Below, one piece after another: positions 50,301 to 62,000 of a stretch of DNA of 64,000 nt. The stretch comes from Antedon mediterranea. Taxonomy: Eukaryota > Echinodermata > Crinoidea > Comatulida > Antedonidae. The position numbers were made by a program, and so were the translations under genes. The notes beneath the pieces are model-generated. The model did no database searches, was not told where the DNA came from, and worked only from the letters and a program-made list of their open reading frames with translations. The stretch is from the NCBI RefSeq assembly GCF_964355755.1, contig NC_092671.1, positions 35,171,304-35,235,303 of the forward strand, given 5' to 3'. Each line of letters opens with the position of its first letter. Positions within the stretch are counted from its first letter, which is position 1.

Positions 50301-53300
50301 ATGAGGCCTTTATTATTCAAAATTTTTAAAGAAAAAGCACATATACCATAAAAAATATCCATGTATTTCATTTTTGGAACAGAATATTCCGTGAGGCTCA
50401 ACTACAAAATCACCATTTTGTGATATGATGTCATCGTAAGCCAATCAAAGCTGAGCTTTCTCGCGATTGGCATTGCTCACGGTTGAATGATTTAGGATTC
50501 TAGCTGATTTGATTGGTGGATGCGAATCACCCGCAGCGGAATGTTTTCTCTCGCGCGTGTACCATGAATCTCTCTGATCGTTACTACACAAAGTTAGAGC
50601 AATGAATTTGTCCGAATTCCGTTAAGTAAACAACTTTATATATTTTATAAGCATTTAATAACATGTTTTATTGATATTTCCAATGGTGATATATAAAATA
50701 AATTACTAAAAAACGTAATTATATGTAATTATTTTAACCAAAAATGGCGTAGTTAATAGAATTGTCGACTGAGGCCGCAAATTTTTTTACTTCTTTCGTG
50801 GCTAAAAACGATCATTTTTGGCGATGTTTTAGACCCTATATTTCGAAAACTACAAGTCAGATTTTCCTAATTCTTTCTTCATTGTAATATGAATACAACA
50901 TACTAACAGATAATGTTGGTTTGGTTTTAATTTTGCATCGTTATCCCATATAAGACAAAGACAATATGACTATGTAATCCTAGAACATATATTGATCAGA
51001 GACGTCGTGTATGTACAGATAATGACACCAATTTTGTCGGCAAATTGGCAATTCCCGGCCCCCCCAACTTCAAAATCCTGGATACGCCACTGGTTAGAAT
51101 ACAAAGCTATCAGGATACAGTGTACCTACGGTACAGGTTGTAATCTAGTAGCCATCTGGGTGATGAGAAATTGTAAATGCGGAACTACAGTATTGCATTA
51201 TAAGGCTTATAATATTCTTTTGAAAAAAAATGACACGTACGATGTCTGGAAATTGCATTATTGTTATTACATACAGCAAAACATAATTGAGGTTTTGCAT
51301 GGAAAGCCTAGGTGGGTCTAGGCCTAAACCAGCACATCATATTGCATTTTTTGGGGTGTGGCTGTAATATTATGTACTATTGCATTTGAATTCAATAGAC
51401 CCAATTTACAATTATTTTTGGTTTTTATTTTTACATTTTAGTTAATGGTTCCGAGGACATCTATGTGCTGCCAAATGGACTGGCGTTCATCAGTTCGGTA
51501 ATAACATTTTCTCAAATCAATACAAATTATATGTTTAATAGAATGGTTTAATATTATAATATAGATTAGAATCCCAAAATCATTGCATTATTAAGCTCTG
51601 TCTACACTAACAAACAAACAAAATGTGACACGATGATGTCATATTATCACTACCATATTATTTAGGAACATCACACTTTATTTGTCAAACTAGTTTGATA
51701 ATGTACCGTACTGGATCATTTTGCATTATCAACATTTTTACAGTAATGATTAGAGTGTGCGCGCTTTCCGTTTTGACATCTAATTTAAAATTATGAATTA
51801 CTATTTGCTGTCTATTTTATGCCAGACTATTATTATTAATTGTTAGCCCTCCACCATTTAAAAAATCTAAGAATTGGCTCTAGTATCGCAATGCATAATT
51901 AGGCCAATTTACATAGAAAATCGGTAACGGTAAGCGGAAAACCGCGTACTGTAGCTTGTCCCACATAGAATCTGTATCTATCCTGAGCGGAAACCGCCCA
52001 TCCGCTCCGCACTTTGTGTAAAACATCAAAAAGAATAACATAGATTCTATATTTTCATTACCGTTACCGCTTGGCTGGGTAATTTGGCCTTTAGACTGTA
52101 ATCACAAATTGTCACAATTTCAGTATAGTTTTTGTCTATAATTATAGGGTATTTCAATGGAACATTATACAGAAGGGAATGATCCTAGAATACGCCAGTT
52201 TGAAGGAGGCATTTACCGATTTGATTTTAACAAACCAGACGAAGAAGCAAAGCTTATACCGATAGAGGGCGATGTTCTTAAAAATAATGGCTTAAGACCG
52301 CATGGCCTTGATGTATGGCAAGACGGAAAAACAGGTTTTTTTATGTTTGTTTTTCAATTTCACGGCAAGTATTTGCTATATGACTTCTTCAAGCCCATTG
52401 GAGGAATTTATAAGGTTCAATTTCACATTAAAAATAGAATTATGATAATATATTTTGCAATTATATCAAATTTCATAGAAAATATTAATTAACAAACTTA
52501 CTTACTTTAGTTTACCGACATGTTATTAATAAGCATGTCAGATTTGAATCAATATTTATTTTTTCTACCAGAAACAATTAATAAACATACCTCCTTGACG
52601 GAGGTAAATAATAAGAAAATATTAATAAACTATCTTTAGTGAAAACACGGCGGTGCCTGGTAGTTGACCGTTTATTCGGCAATTTTTTACTAAATTAATT
52701 GTATAATAATAATAATAATAATAAACAATATTTATATAGCGCCTAATGGATCACTGACCCCTCTAGGTGCTTTACATTAGACCTTAACTAATGGTAATAG
52801 TTAAGTTAAGTGGCCGAGCGGTTAAGACAGTGGAACCGTAATCACGTAGCCATAACATCGGCAGGGGTTCGAGGCTCACTCACTCCATGGTTCTGGTGGT
52901 AGAACGAGTCTTCTCGGATAAGGACTATAAACCGTAGGTCCAGTGTACACAACTTGCTCGTATGCACTTTAAAGAACCTAGTACATCTTTCGAGACGAGT
53001 AGGGGGTTACCCCGGTGTATTAGTATATCACAGCCACTGATCACCAACTGGGCCCTCTGGGAGACCAGTCTTTGACTGAAGAGGTTACCCAGTATAAATA
53101 TATATTTCAATCAATCAATCAATCCCCCGCCGGACACCATTCCGGTATTTCTTAGAAAAAATAAAACGAACAATTAAATATCCACATAGAATTTAACATG
53201 ATGTTGGCATGTAGTTGATAATATTTTTTATTCTGAAAACACTACTAGTGATCCAGGCTTAGATTAGTGTGACCATCATAAAAAGTTATATACATCGCGG

Positions 53301-56300
53301 CGCGCCCTACCGCATTACTTTTACAGGGAAAACTGTGGAATACTCATTTTTGTGATATATATTCTTTGGTTTTATTCATCTTTTCAGAGAAGGTACGTCT
53401 GTTTGTTGTGAATCACTATGCACCTGTGGACGTAATAGAAGTCTTTGATTTCGATCAAGAAAGGATAGTTTTGAAGCATCATAAAACCATCAAAGACAAA
53501 CTGTTTTACAGGTAAATTGTTGGCCCATGATGGTGGCAGGGATGTAGCCATAAAGTGGTCCGGTTTTTTGCAAGAAAAGGGAAAAATCGCTATTCAAGCC
53601 ACTGGGTTGTCAAAGGCCTCTATGGAAAAGTGGTCAGGTTGAAGCCTTACAAACCATAGTGGCTACAGCCCTGGTTGGCATTCAGAAAAGAGCAATTGTG
53701 ACACTATTGACTGGATTCACTAACCAATCAATTCAAGTCGCCATGGACTAGAACGTTTTTAGAATTCAAACAACTGCTGTAGGTGTAGACCTTAAACCAG
53801 AATTAGATCATCAAAAATACTTTGTTAAAGTTTTACCCATTAATTGCCAACACTTAGGGAAAATGGCCATTTGCTCATGGTTAATGCATTATATTTTTTG
53901 GTAGTGTATTGCATTGTTTAATTAAAGATAAGCTCTATTTTCCAACTAGTCTCTTCCAACCAGAACTGCATTTGTTATTTCTGTATGGATAGTAGACACT
54001 GTACAGAGGGAAGCCTCTGGATGACAGGATGATGAAGACTAACCAAGCCCTAACTGAATTAAAACAATAGTTGATTTATGTTACCATTTGATTTGAAATG
54101 ATTTGAGTTTTGCTATAGACCAAAGACCAATCCATTTGGAAAAATTAGAATGTACTCAATTGTCGAAAAAAATGTTGGACTTTAGGCCAAATAAAAAAAA
54201 ATACTTGTTAAGCGTCACACCCTCATAAATTTTCAGGGGCGGGGGGACGGTTTTTTTTTTTTTTCCTTTTTATGGAGGTATATTTTTGCGCGATGGACGT
54301 TTTGGCCCACTTTTTTTTAGGACGAAACGTCAAACTTTTAAAATGCGAAACAGAACAAAATTGACTATGTATGAAAATTGAGTTTTGTATTGTTTTATCC
54401 AGACGTAATTAAAACATTAAATTTAATTGCCACCGAGCGAAATTGTAGGCCCTAGGCTAATCTGTCCAAGCTGCCACCCCCGCCTCACTCATCGGCCATG
54501 GTCCGCCGTCTCTCGCTCGACTCATCTATCCAGGAAATTCCCTATCGCGAGAAGCATGATGTTGGTCTCAATAATACTAAATAGTGGGCTGATTTTGAAA
54601 ACAGCTTACGGCATTTCTTAAGTGAATTTTTATTCAACGTATTCATTCTTCTTTGATGAATCCTTTGCCAATTGCTGTGTAAATCCGTATTTAAAGTTGT
54701 AATGCGAAAAGTGTGTGTAATTATTCCACAGGTAAACCAGGCATAAGAAAACCCATCGCCCAACAGGACCTCGTGGTGTGCCGATCTCGAGCGCGAGAAC
54801 ATCGTAAAAAAAATTGGTAGAGTCCATTATGTATGGGGTGTTTCCTATTTACGAACCTATAAAAAACGCGCTTCGACCACTGTGTAGGCAAAATATTTAT
54901 TTCGTTAAATCCCTAAATTGATAATCGTGTATTCTGTAATCACGTGACTGATGATGTAATCCTCAGCGACGTACTAAATGCACGTGATTTAATGTGTTGG
55001 GGGAAAAAGCTTGCTGTTTACCACATTACATGATTCGCGGTGCTATTCGCGTTTCCTTGACGTAAATCGGCGGCGTGTAAATGAAACAATTGTTTTCACC
55101 AAATTGCCGTTGTCAACATAGAGCGATCGGTGGCTAGCTAGCGTGGCTAAGCTAAGAAGTACGTATTTTTCAAAAATTACACCAGCCTAGCAAACATTTG
55201 CTAGTTTTGAAATTTTCAACTAGCAATTATGAAGAATCTACTAGCAAAATGCTAGTTTGCTAGCGTGAATTCTGAGCCCTGCTCTGGAGCTGGGCCGGGC
55301 CGCTGAACTTTCCGTTGTATATGGGTTAAAAAAAATAAAAAATAAAAAGAGAGGCGGCTGGATAATCAGGAGCGGGCGCTGACGCTTAACAAGTATGTTT
55401 TTTTATTTGGCCTTATTGTAAAAAAAAAATTAAATGTTATCTAATGACATATGTAGTAATATTTATGAACAAAAATTTTAAGACTTGATATTATCATGAT
55501 ATTATGTAGTGAAAAATGGTTTTCTGTCTTTTTTAACAGTGTTAACGATGTAGCAGCTACTGGGCCCGATAGCTTTTACTTCACCAATGACGGGTACCAC
55601 CATGGTATAAAGCGTGTATTTGAAGGCCTGTTGATGAGAGCATGGTCTAACATTGGATACTATGATGGTAAAGAAGCAAAGATTATTATGGACGGTGGCC
55701 ATGGATTTAATGGAATCAACATGTCACCAGATAAAAAGTAATTTACTCAAAAATATAGTTGTCCCTACTATAACGCACTGTTTTCGCAATTGTACCCAAA
55801 AGATACTATGCTATTTATTTCGCATTTTCTTTTATTATATTATAGAATAGTGTATGTGAATGAAGTTTTGGCCGGTGGGGCAATGCATATATGGCAACGA
55901 GAATCGGATAATTCGCTGTCGTTGATTGAAGTAAGCACATTGGTCACATGACTTTGCAGTGTAACTTGAGTGAACTGCACATATGTGTGGCTGCACATAT
56001 GTGTTGAAGACAAACTAGAGTTACTCTACTACTTTCATCTCCCCTAAGGGTCTCTTCGTGCCAAGCAGTTAATAAATAACGATAATTTGTCTGTCCACAT
56101 GGGCTGCCAGAGCCAGTACACCGTGGTAACCCCTACTACTACAAGATGCATTTTCCAGTGCACACAACCTACAGTACTTAGACTTGTTTATGGTTAAAGA
56201 GAGCCGTGAACCACGGTTTACCCATGTCTTAATGCTCGGCCAAACATTTTATTTCAATCTGTTTTGTTGATCAAAGTTGTTTAGGTTTACCATAGTGCTT

Positions 56301-57542
56301 ACAGTATTTTACAATATCTTGAGGGCCTAGCATTGTTCTTATTTTACATAAGTACAAAATTTGATAAATAATTGTATATAAGTACACAACTTAATTGTAT
56401 ATAAGTTCACAACTTATTTGTATATAAGTACACAACTTAATGGTACATAAGTACACAACTTAATTGTATATAAGTACACAACTTAATTGTATATAAGTAC
56501 ACAACTTAATGGTACATAAGTACACAACTTGATTGTATATAAGTACACAACTTGATTGTATATAAGTACACAACTTATTTGTATATAAGTACACAACTTA
56601 ATGGTACATAAGTACACAACTTAATTGTATATAAGTACACAACTTAATTGTATATAAGTACACAACTTAATGGTACATAAGTACACAACTTAATGGTACA
56701 TAAGTACACAACTTAATTGTATATAAGTACACAACTTTATTGTAAATTTTTTTTTTTTCCAGAGTATGAAGTTTGACAGTCTTTGTGACAATGTGTTTGT
56801 TGATGAGGCTGGTGATATCTGGCAAGGTTGTCATCCAATTGGTCACATGTTTCAGTCACATGCACAGAACTTGTCATTACCATCTCCGTCTCAGGTAAGT
56901 GACTTCCGACAACATTTGCAAATTCCTATTGGTTAGTATAACAAGTAAAATTTGCTGGAGTTGTTTTTATATTTATTATTATAAGAGTAGCCTCTTCAGT
57001 CAAAGACTGTTCTCCCAGAGGCCCCAGTTATGATAAGTGACTGTGTGCGACAGTGACCGAGTCACTGGGGTAACCCTCTACTCGTCTCGAAAGATGTACT
57101 AGGTTCTTTAAAAATGTGTACACTTGACCTATGGTTTATAGTCCTTATCCGAGAAGATTTTTTCTACCACCAGAACCATGGCTACGTAATTACGGTCCCA
57201 CTGTCTTAACCGCTCAGCCATTTACTCGATGTAGGTTCAATGCGAAAGTTCGGGTTGCGCACTACTATGACTACTTATGCACTACGCTAGGCCCTAACAA
57301 CTTGTAAAATAAACAATATGCTAGGCTTAACAACCTTTAAAATAATTATATTTTAATTCATTTTTCAGGTAATAAATGTAAAGTTTTTAGACAAGAGCAG
57401 AAAACGTTACGAGATCAGTGAAGTGCTTAGCAACGATGGAAGCCTAGTTTCAGGATCGTCGGTGGCAGCATACTATAAAGGCACTATGCTGATAGGCACA
57501 GTTTTAGACAAAATGGCGTATTGCAAAATTGTGGCATTTTAA
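47346..57542 (+). CDS. PON: Paraoxonase-like lactonase/arylesterase, PON copy 2 (complete, 9 exons)
   Basis: Exons are 47346-47410, 48934-49004, 51442-51497, 52148-52334, 53388-53511, 55540-55737, 55846-55930, 56763-56894 and 57369-57542. Each has the same length and phase as in copy 1, again 363 residues. All the PON1-equivalent metal and catalytic residues listed for copy 1 are kept. Differences include SMEHYTEG for SLDHYTKG in exon 4, a Glu at the exon 4/5 junction (acceptor followed by AGAAGG, not GGAAGG), HYAPVD for HYPPVD, MDGGHGFN for MDRGHEFN, and GCHP for GCQP. The gene is longer than copy 1 because of private insertions: a hAT-like element in intron 2, a small MITE and a SINE in introns 3 and 4, a Harbinger-like element in intron 5, and a 23-bp minisatellite in intron 7. 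It looks functional, with no stop or frameshift. Confidence 0.95.
48120..48395 (-). mobile_element. tRNA-derived SINE in PON copy 2 intron 1
   Basis: On the minus strand, TGGCTTGGTGGTTATGATGC resembles a tRNA A box. GGTTCAAGTCCCG about 45 bases later fits a B box. The element is flanked by GGAGTGGAGTTGT/ACAACTCCACTCC words. No such sequence is seen in copies 1 or 3. Lack of a proper acceptor stem argues against a working tRNA. Confidence 0.75.
48581..48865. mobile_element. Palindromic MITE, GATGTATTGTCCCC family, PON copy 2 intron 1
   Basis: Begins CTTAAAGATATATTGTCCCC and ends GGGGACAATACATCTTTAA, about 70 bases before exon 2, as in copy 1. Confidence 0.8.
49836..51092. mobile_element. hAT-superfamily non-autonomous transposon with 8-bp target duplication
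   Basis: The ends are perfect 15-base inverted repeats, CAGTGGCGTATCCAG and CTGGATACGCCACTG. They are flanked by the exact 8-base direct repeat GTTAGAAT (49828-49835 and 51093-51100), the target size of hAT elements. Just inside both ends are G-rich or C-rich runs. No transposase frame is present in 1257 bases. Copies 1 and 3 lack it, so it inserted after the duplications. Confidence 0.9.
51593..51714. mobile_element. Small MITE, TAGACAGAGCTTT family, PON copy 2 intron 3
   Basis: Starts AAGCTCTGTCTACACTAAC and ends with CAAACTAGTTTGATAATGTA. The same insertion is in copy 3 (60219); copy 1 lacks it, where the DNA is rearranged. Confidence 0.75.
51903..52091. mobile_element. Small MITE with GGCCAATTTAC ends, PON copy 2 intron 3
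   Basis: Left end TAGGCCAATTTAC and right end GTAATTTGGCCTTTA are inverted, with inner GGTAACGGTAAGCGG mirrored by ACCGTTACCGCTTGG. Absent from copies 1 and 3. It ends about 55 bases before exon 4. Confidence 0.7.
52803..53128 (+). mobile_element. Full-length tRNA-derived SINE in PON copy 2 intron 4
   Basis: The head reads AAGTGGCCGAGCGGTTAAGAC, very like the A box of a Leu or Ser tRNA, with GGTTCGAGGCTC as B box about 50 bases on. The body has CATGGTTCTGGTGGTAGAAC and GGGGTTACCCCGGTG. The tail is a CAAT repeat. An AAT microsatellite and a TTTATATAGCGCC repeat precede it. Minus-strand relatives are at 43235 and 56975. Confidence 0.85.
54185..55412. mobile_element. PIF/Harbinger-like non-autonomous DNA transposon in PON copy 2 intron 5
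   Basis: Inverted ends of about 34 bases start GGCCAAATAAAAAAA and reach TTGTTAAGCGTCA with about one mismatch. TTA flanks both sides (54182-54184 and 55413-55415), the 3-base target typical of Harbinger. No transposase frame: the longest open frames are under 90 codons and unrelated. Absent from copies 1 and 3. Confidence 0.82.
56335..56742. repeat. 23-bp minisatellite in PON copy 2 intron 7
   Basis: The unit TTGTATATAAGTACACAACTTAA, with a TGGTACATAAG variant, repeats about 17 times (for example TTG at 56464 and 56487). Copy 1 has no such array in the matching intron. It ends about 20 bases before exon 8's acceptor tract. Confidence 0.93.
56975..57270 (-). mobile_element. tRNA-derived SINE, PON copy 2 intron 8 (shared with copy 1)
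   Basis: Same orientation and place as 43235-43500, with GGCTGAGCGGTTAAGACAGT on the minus strand. Its presence in both copies means it predates their separation. Confidence 0.75.
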
Positions 57543-59043
57543 TCTTATCTTAACAAAAACACTTAGGCTTTCACAATACTACAGTACTATAGAATGGTTT
57601 TTCCTCACATTTAATCATATTTAAATTGTCAACAAATAATAATGTACTTAAAACAGATGCTTAAAGGTCTTTAAATTAAAAATTATTTGTACTGATTTAA
57701 GTCTTTTAGAATTAAGTATGTGTTTTTCTGACATTAAACGTCTTAAATGTTAAAGGACAACTTGACAGAGGACCATGTTTTAACAATGTATTATGGATGT
57801 AGATATGATTTCAGAACGATCGCAAGATTAAGGATATCGCTGCACGCGATTGCCGTACAGCCGTCGCCGTAAATTGCTGTGACGTCACATGAGTTTTCTG
57901 GCAAAGTCTTGCAAATCGACACAATTTCTAGTAAACACACTTTGTAAATAAATCGTGACAAATATAAATGTTGATTTTTTTATTGTTTCTTTTGCTTATC
58001 TGGACTCAGTAAGTAGATTTTGCGATGCACCTGTGACCTGTTCTTTAAAATAACTTTGTGTTATATTTTAGTCGTTATTTAAAATATTTTTTTGAGACAT
58101 CAATGTAATCTTATGTTTTACTATTGGTCATACATTTATCATAAAGTATTTTTTTTAATACAAATTGTGTGTGATTGGAATTAATTGAATTTGTGATGCC
58201 AATATTTGGCTGTCGTTTATGACATATGTCCATAAAAAGCATGTGTCATTTGTTTGGGTAGTTAGTACATGAAACAAATATATGAATTGTATAGTTTAAA
58301 TAAATAGATTATTGATGAGGGAAAACATATAAAAGATAATTATGTTTTGGAGGCTGTGTGTTGTAGTCGGGTAGCGAGACGTCGAGGAATAACAATTTCA
58401 CGTCTGGGTAGTATTATTTTATCTCTTGCCAGTATGTCGAAGTCGGACAAAATGTAAAATAAGCAATTAACCACCATATTATATGTTATACCAGGTTAAG
58501 GCAGAAATCGTGAATGTAGCATTTTTTCAGCTGTAGATATTGTGCATAATGCAATTAATTATGACATGCATATAAACCTTCCAAGATATAACTGAACGTA
58601 GCCCTCTATATTTTTTCAAATAATCGCCCCGCCATGTTTCATATATACACAATATATTGTATTACAACACATTTCTATTTGTAGTAGAATTCATTGATTG
58701 ACGTGATATGCAATCCATTTTGATTTTTACTGTTTTATCACTTCTTAATCTTGATATCGATATTGTGTTGTAATTTTATTTTTTTATATCTATGGGGTAT
58801 TTTATTTGATAATACATGTTTATCCCTTAAATAAACCTCTCACGAACAATACGAATAAATTTAGGTCTAAAAATCCATTGGACAGTTAAACACCCTAAAT
58901 CTAAATATTCATATTAAATAAATGAATATTTATAGATCCAGGGTTGTCTCAGCGTTACTGAAGCGTATCATCTTGGTTGAAGTTGCTTGAGAAGTTTGTT
59001 GCACGACGTGTGTCTTGAGAGAGAACTTTACTAAGAAACTGCA
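57543..59043. other. Spacer between PON copies 2 and 3
   Basis: The 3' flank matches copy 1's until about 57720. A short copy-specific stretch follows. From about 58045 the sequence matches the upstream DNA of copy 1 (36520 onward) up to the start codon. No other gene seen. Confidence 0.6.
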
Positions 59044-62000
59044 ATGTGGAAGAAGTTACTTTTCATTGTTTTTTTAGCCATATTTGCGCGACACATCTTC
59101 TTAATAGCGTAAGAAAACACTTTATGTTACTTTAGTAAATGTTAAAACTACCTAAACTTAGACTAGGCCTATTTATACTACTAGGCCACACCACTGTCTG
59201 GTTAACGTGTAAATAAAGGCCCACCTAGCCTAGTAACTGAACTACTGGTGGAAGGTAGCTCAAAGTCCATATCCATCAGTGTGGCCATATATCATTCAGT
59301 CAAAGACCAATGAAAACAGATGCTTTACGTTGTAAATCCGAATTTAAGGATTTTTATTTTAATATAAATTTTCCTGCTGAAAAAATGTTTGTTGGACATA
59401 CCATTTTAATTTCACATTTTAATGATCCAAAAACTGGATCGAAAAAAAATTATTTACCTGAACAAATTTAAAGACAAAATAGTCAAATTGGCTGCCAGCC
59501 AATGGGCAATGGTTTTTTAGTTGGATTTAACCGTTTCTTTTGTCTTTTTATAAGTGAAATAATTATTTTTGTTGATTTTTTTTTCTACAGAAGTGAATAA
59601 CTTTATTAAAACTGAAAAATGGCTTATTCAAAATCTGATTTTATTAATCTTTATTTTTCATGTTTTGGGGGTGTTGGGGGACAAAACATCTTTGTGACCA
59701 AATCACATCTTAATAAAAATCTGAGTTTTGCTTTTGAAATTCTTTTTAGACAAATCTTGGGTGTATTTAAAACTATCCACAACCATAAACCTGGTCCTTG
59801 CAGAGTAGTACCTGGTATAGGTAAGTTCAATACTGCATCTTTCTTACAGGGTGTATCATAGAGACCTCATGGTTTAGGAACCGTAAGTGGCCCTCCAATG
59901 CTGAAGGTCTTGAGCTTTTCGGCATATTTTATTGTCTGTTTAGGTTTTGCATGGAAAGTCTAGGTGGGTCTAGCCCTAAACCAGCAGATTTGGGGGTGTG
60001 GCTGTTGACTGTTGTGTTAATATACTGTTGCATTTGACTTCAATTTACAATTATATTTGGGTTTTATTTTAACATTCCAGCTAATGGTTCTGAAGACATC
60101 TTTGTGCTGCCAAATGGACTGGCGTTCATCAGTTCGGTAATAACATTTTTCTCAAATCAATCAAAATTATATTTGTAATATTATAATATAGATTAGAATG
60201 CCAAAATGACTGCATTATTAAGCTCTGCTCACACTAACAAACTATGTGCAAAAAAATGTGATGTGCCCATATATGGACAAGATGATATTATACTACTACC
60301 ATATTTGGCACACAACACTATTTTGTCAACTAGTTTGATAATGTACTGTAGAAAGAGTTTTATATTGCATGACCTCCGGATCATTTTGCATTACTGTAAA
60401 AAGTGTATTTTACGAACGTTCAGTTTATGAATCATCGATTTTACGAATGGGTTGTGGAATCAGTGACATCATTAACAAACAAATCAAATGTTTAAATATT
60501 TGATTTCTGACTGAGTTCAAATTGTTCCGTATCGGCGTACGGCCTAGAAAGAAAATAATCGGTTATGTTAACTACAGTAAATACGCTATATACCTCATAG
60601 CCAGACATATAAATACAGTACTGTAGGAACTACGGCATTTTTGACATACGCTTGAGGGCAATAGGTACGCACTCATCTAACGGTGTCCCTTTGAACGATT
60701 GTACAATGCGGGTACGCGCGCATATCTGGGCTGTATCATGTTACATCCAGGGACCTAAATGCGTAGTTATTTTTCAGACGGTAGTATAAGAATTGGAATT
60801 AGAACTTTTACCAAGTGCACACATGCTTCTACTGTTGTGATTGTTGGAAATTTATTGTTTACAGTAATATTTGCTGTTAAACATTGTTTAAGCATACACG
60901 ATCTATACGATTAAAATAATTCACGTTTACTCCGTTGGTTCCATTTTGACCAAGACGTACGTCAGAGGGCTAATACACTTCACTGAATGCATTACAGCCA
61001 GCGATCTGAACAAAGGTACTGTTACCTGTACACACTAAGCAAAAAGATGTGAATATGTTGATGATCTAGTTTACGAATTTTTCAGTTTAAGAATAACCAT
61101 TGATACCGTACGGTACGTTAAATAGACGTTTCACTGTATCAATATTGTTATGGATATGATTGGAGTGTGTTCGCTTCCACTTGACAGCTAAAATAAGATT
61201 ATGAACTTTACTATTTGCTGTCAAATTGTGACAGACGTCCTTTTAATATTAATTGTTAGCCCTCCACCGTTTAAATAATCAAAGATCTGCATCTGGCATC
61301 GCAATGCAATAAATGCATAGGACTGTAATCACAAATTATTTAAAGATGTATTGTCCCTTGAAACACAAAAAATGAAGGTCAAAATATTCTAAATTTAAAT
61401 TGGCCATATCAAAGAAATATTAAAGTTATTCACTTTAAGTCGAAAATTTGAGCCAAAAACAACAAGTTGACGTAATTAACAGGTAAATTAATTTGATTAC
61501 ATTTTGTCTAGAAAATCGTCGCGAGCAAAAGTAAACAAAGATTTCAAACCACGAGTATGCATTATGCATGATGCTAATTAGGATTTTTTACAACTTGTCA
61601 CGGTTGAGAAGGTGTTTTCACACAGATCGCGAGGAAGTTTTATGATTATGCATACATAGTAGCCAAACAAGCGCGTTACATTATGAAATATGTTTTGATC
61701 GAAAACTTTGACTAATTTTTGGTGAAAAGATGATACTTCAAAATGACCCACTTTTTTCTAAATATTCATTTTTTTATTTTTTTGGAATTATAGTTAAAGG
61801 ACAATACATCTTTAAATTTCAAGTAATAGTTTTTGTCTATAATTTCTGTCTATAATTTTTTTCTACAATTATAGGGTATTTCACTGGACCATTATACAGA
61901 ATGGCATGATCCTAGAATACACCAGTTTGAAGGAGGCATTTACCGATTTGATTTTAACAAACCAGATGAAGAAGCAAAGCTTATACCGATAGAGGGCGAT

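Noticed and set aside
52803-52885. Possible Leu or Ser tRNA gene
   Set aside because: The A and B boxes are good, but the 3' strand does not pair into an acceptor stem, and the body continues into a SINE with relatives elsewhere.
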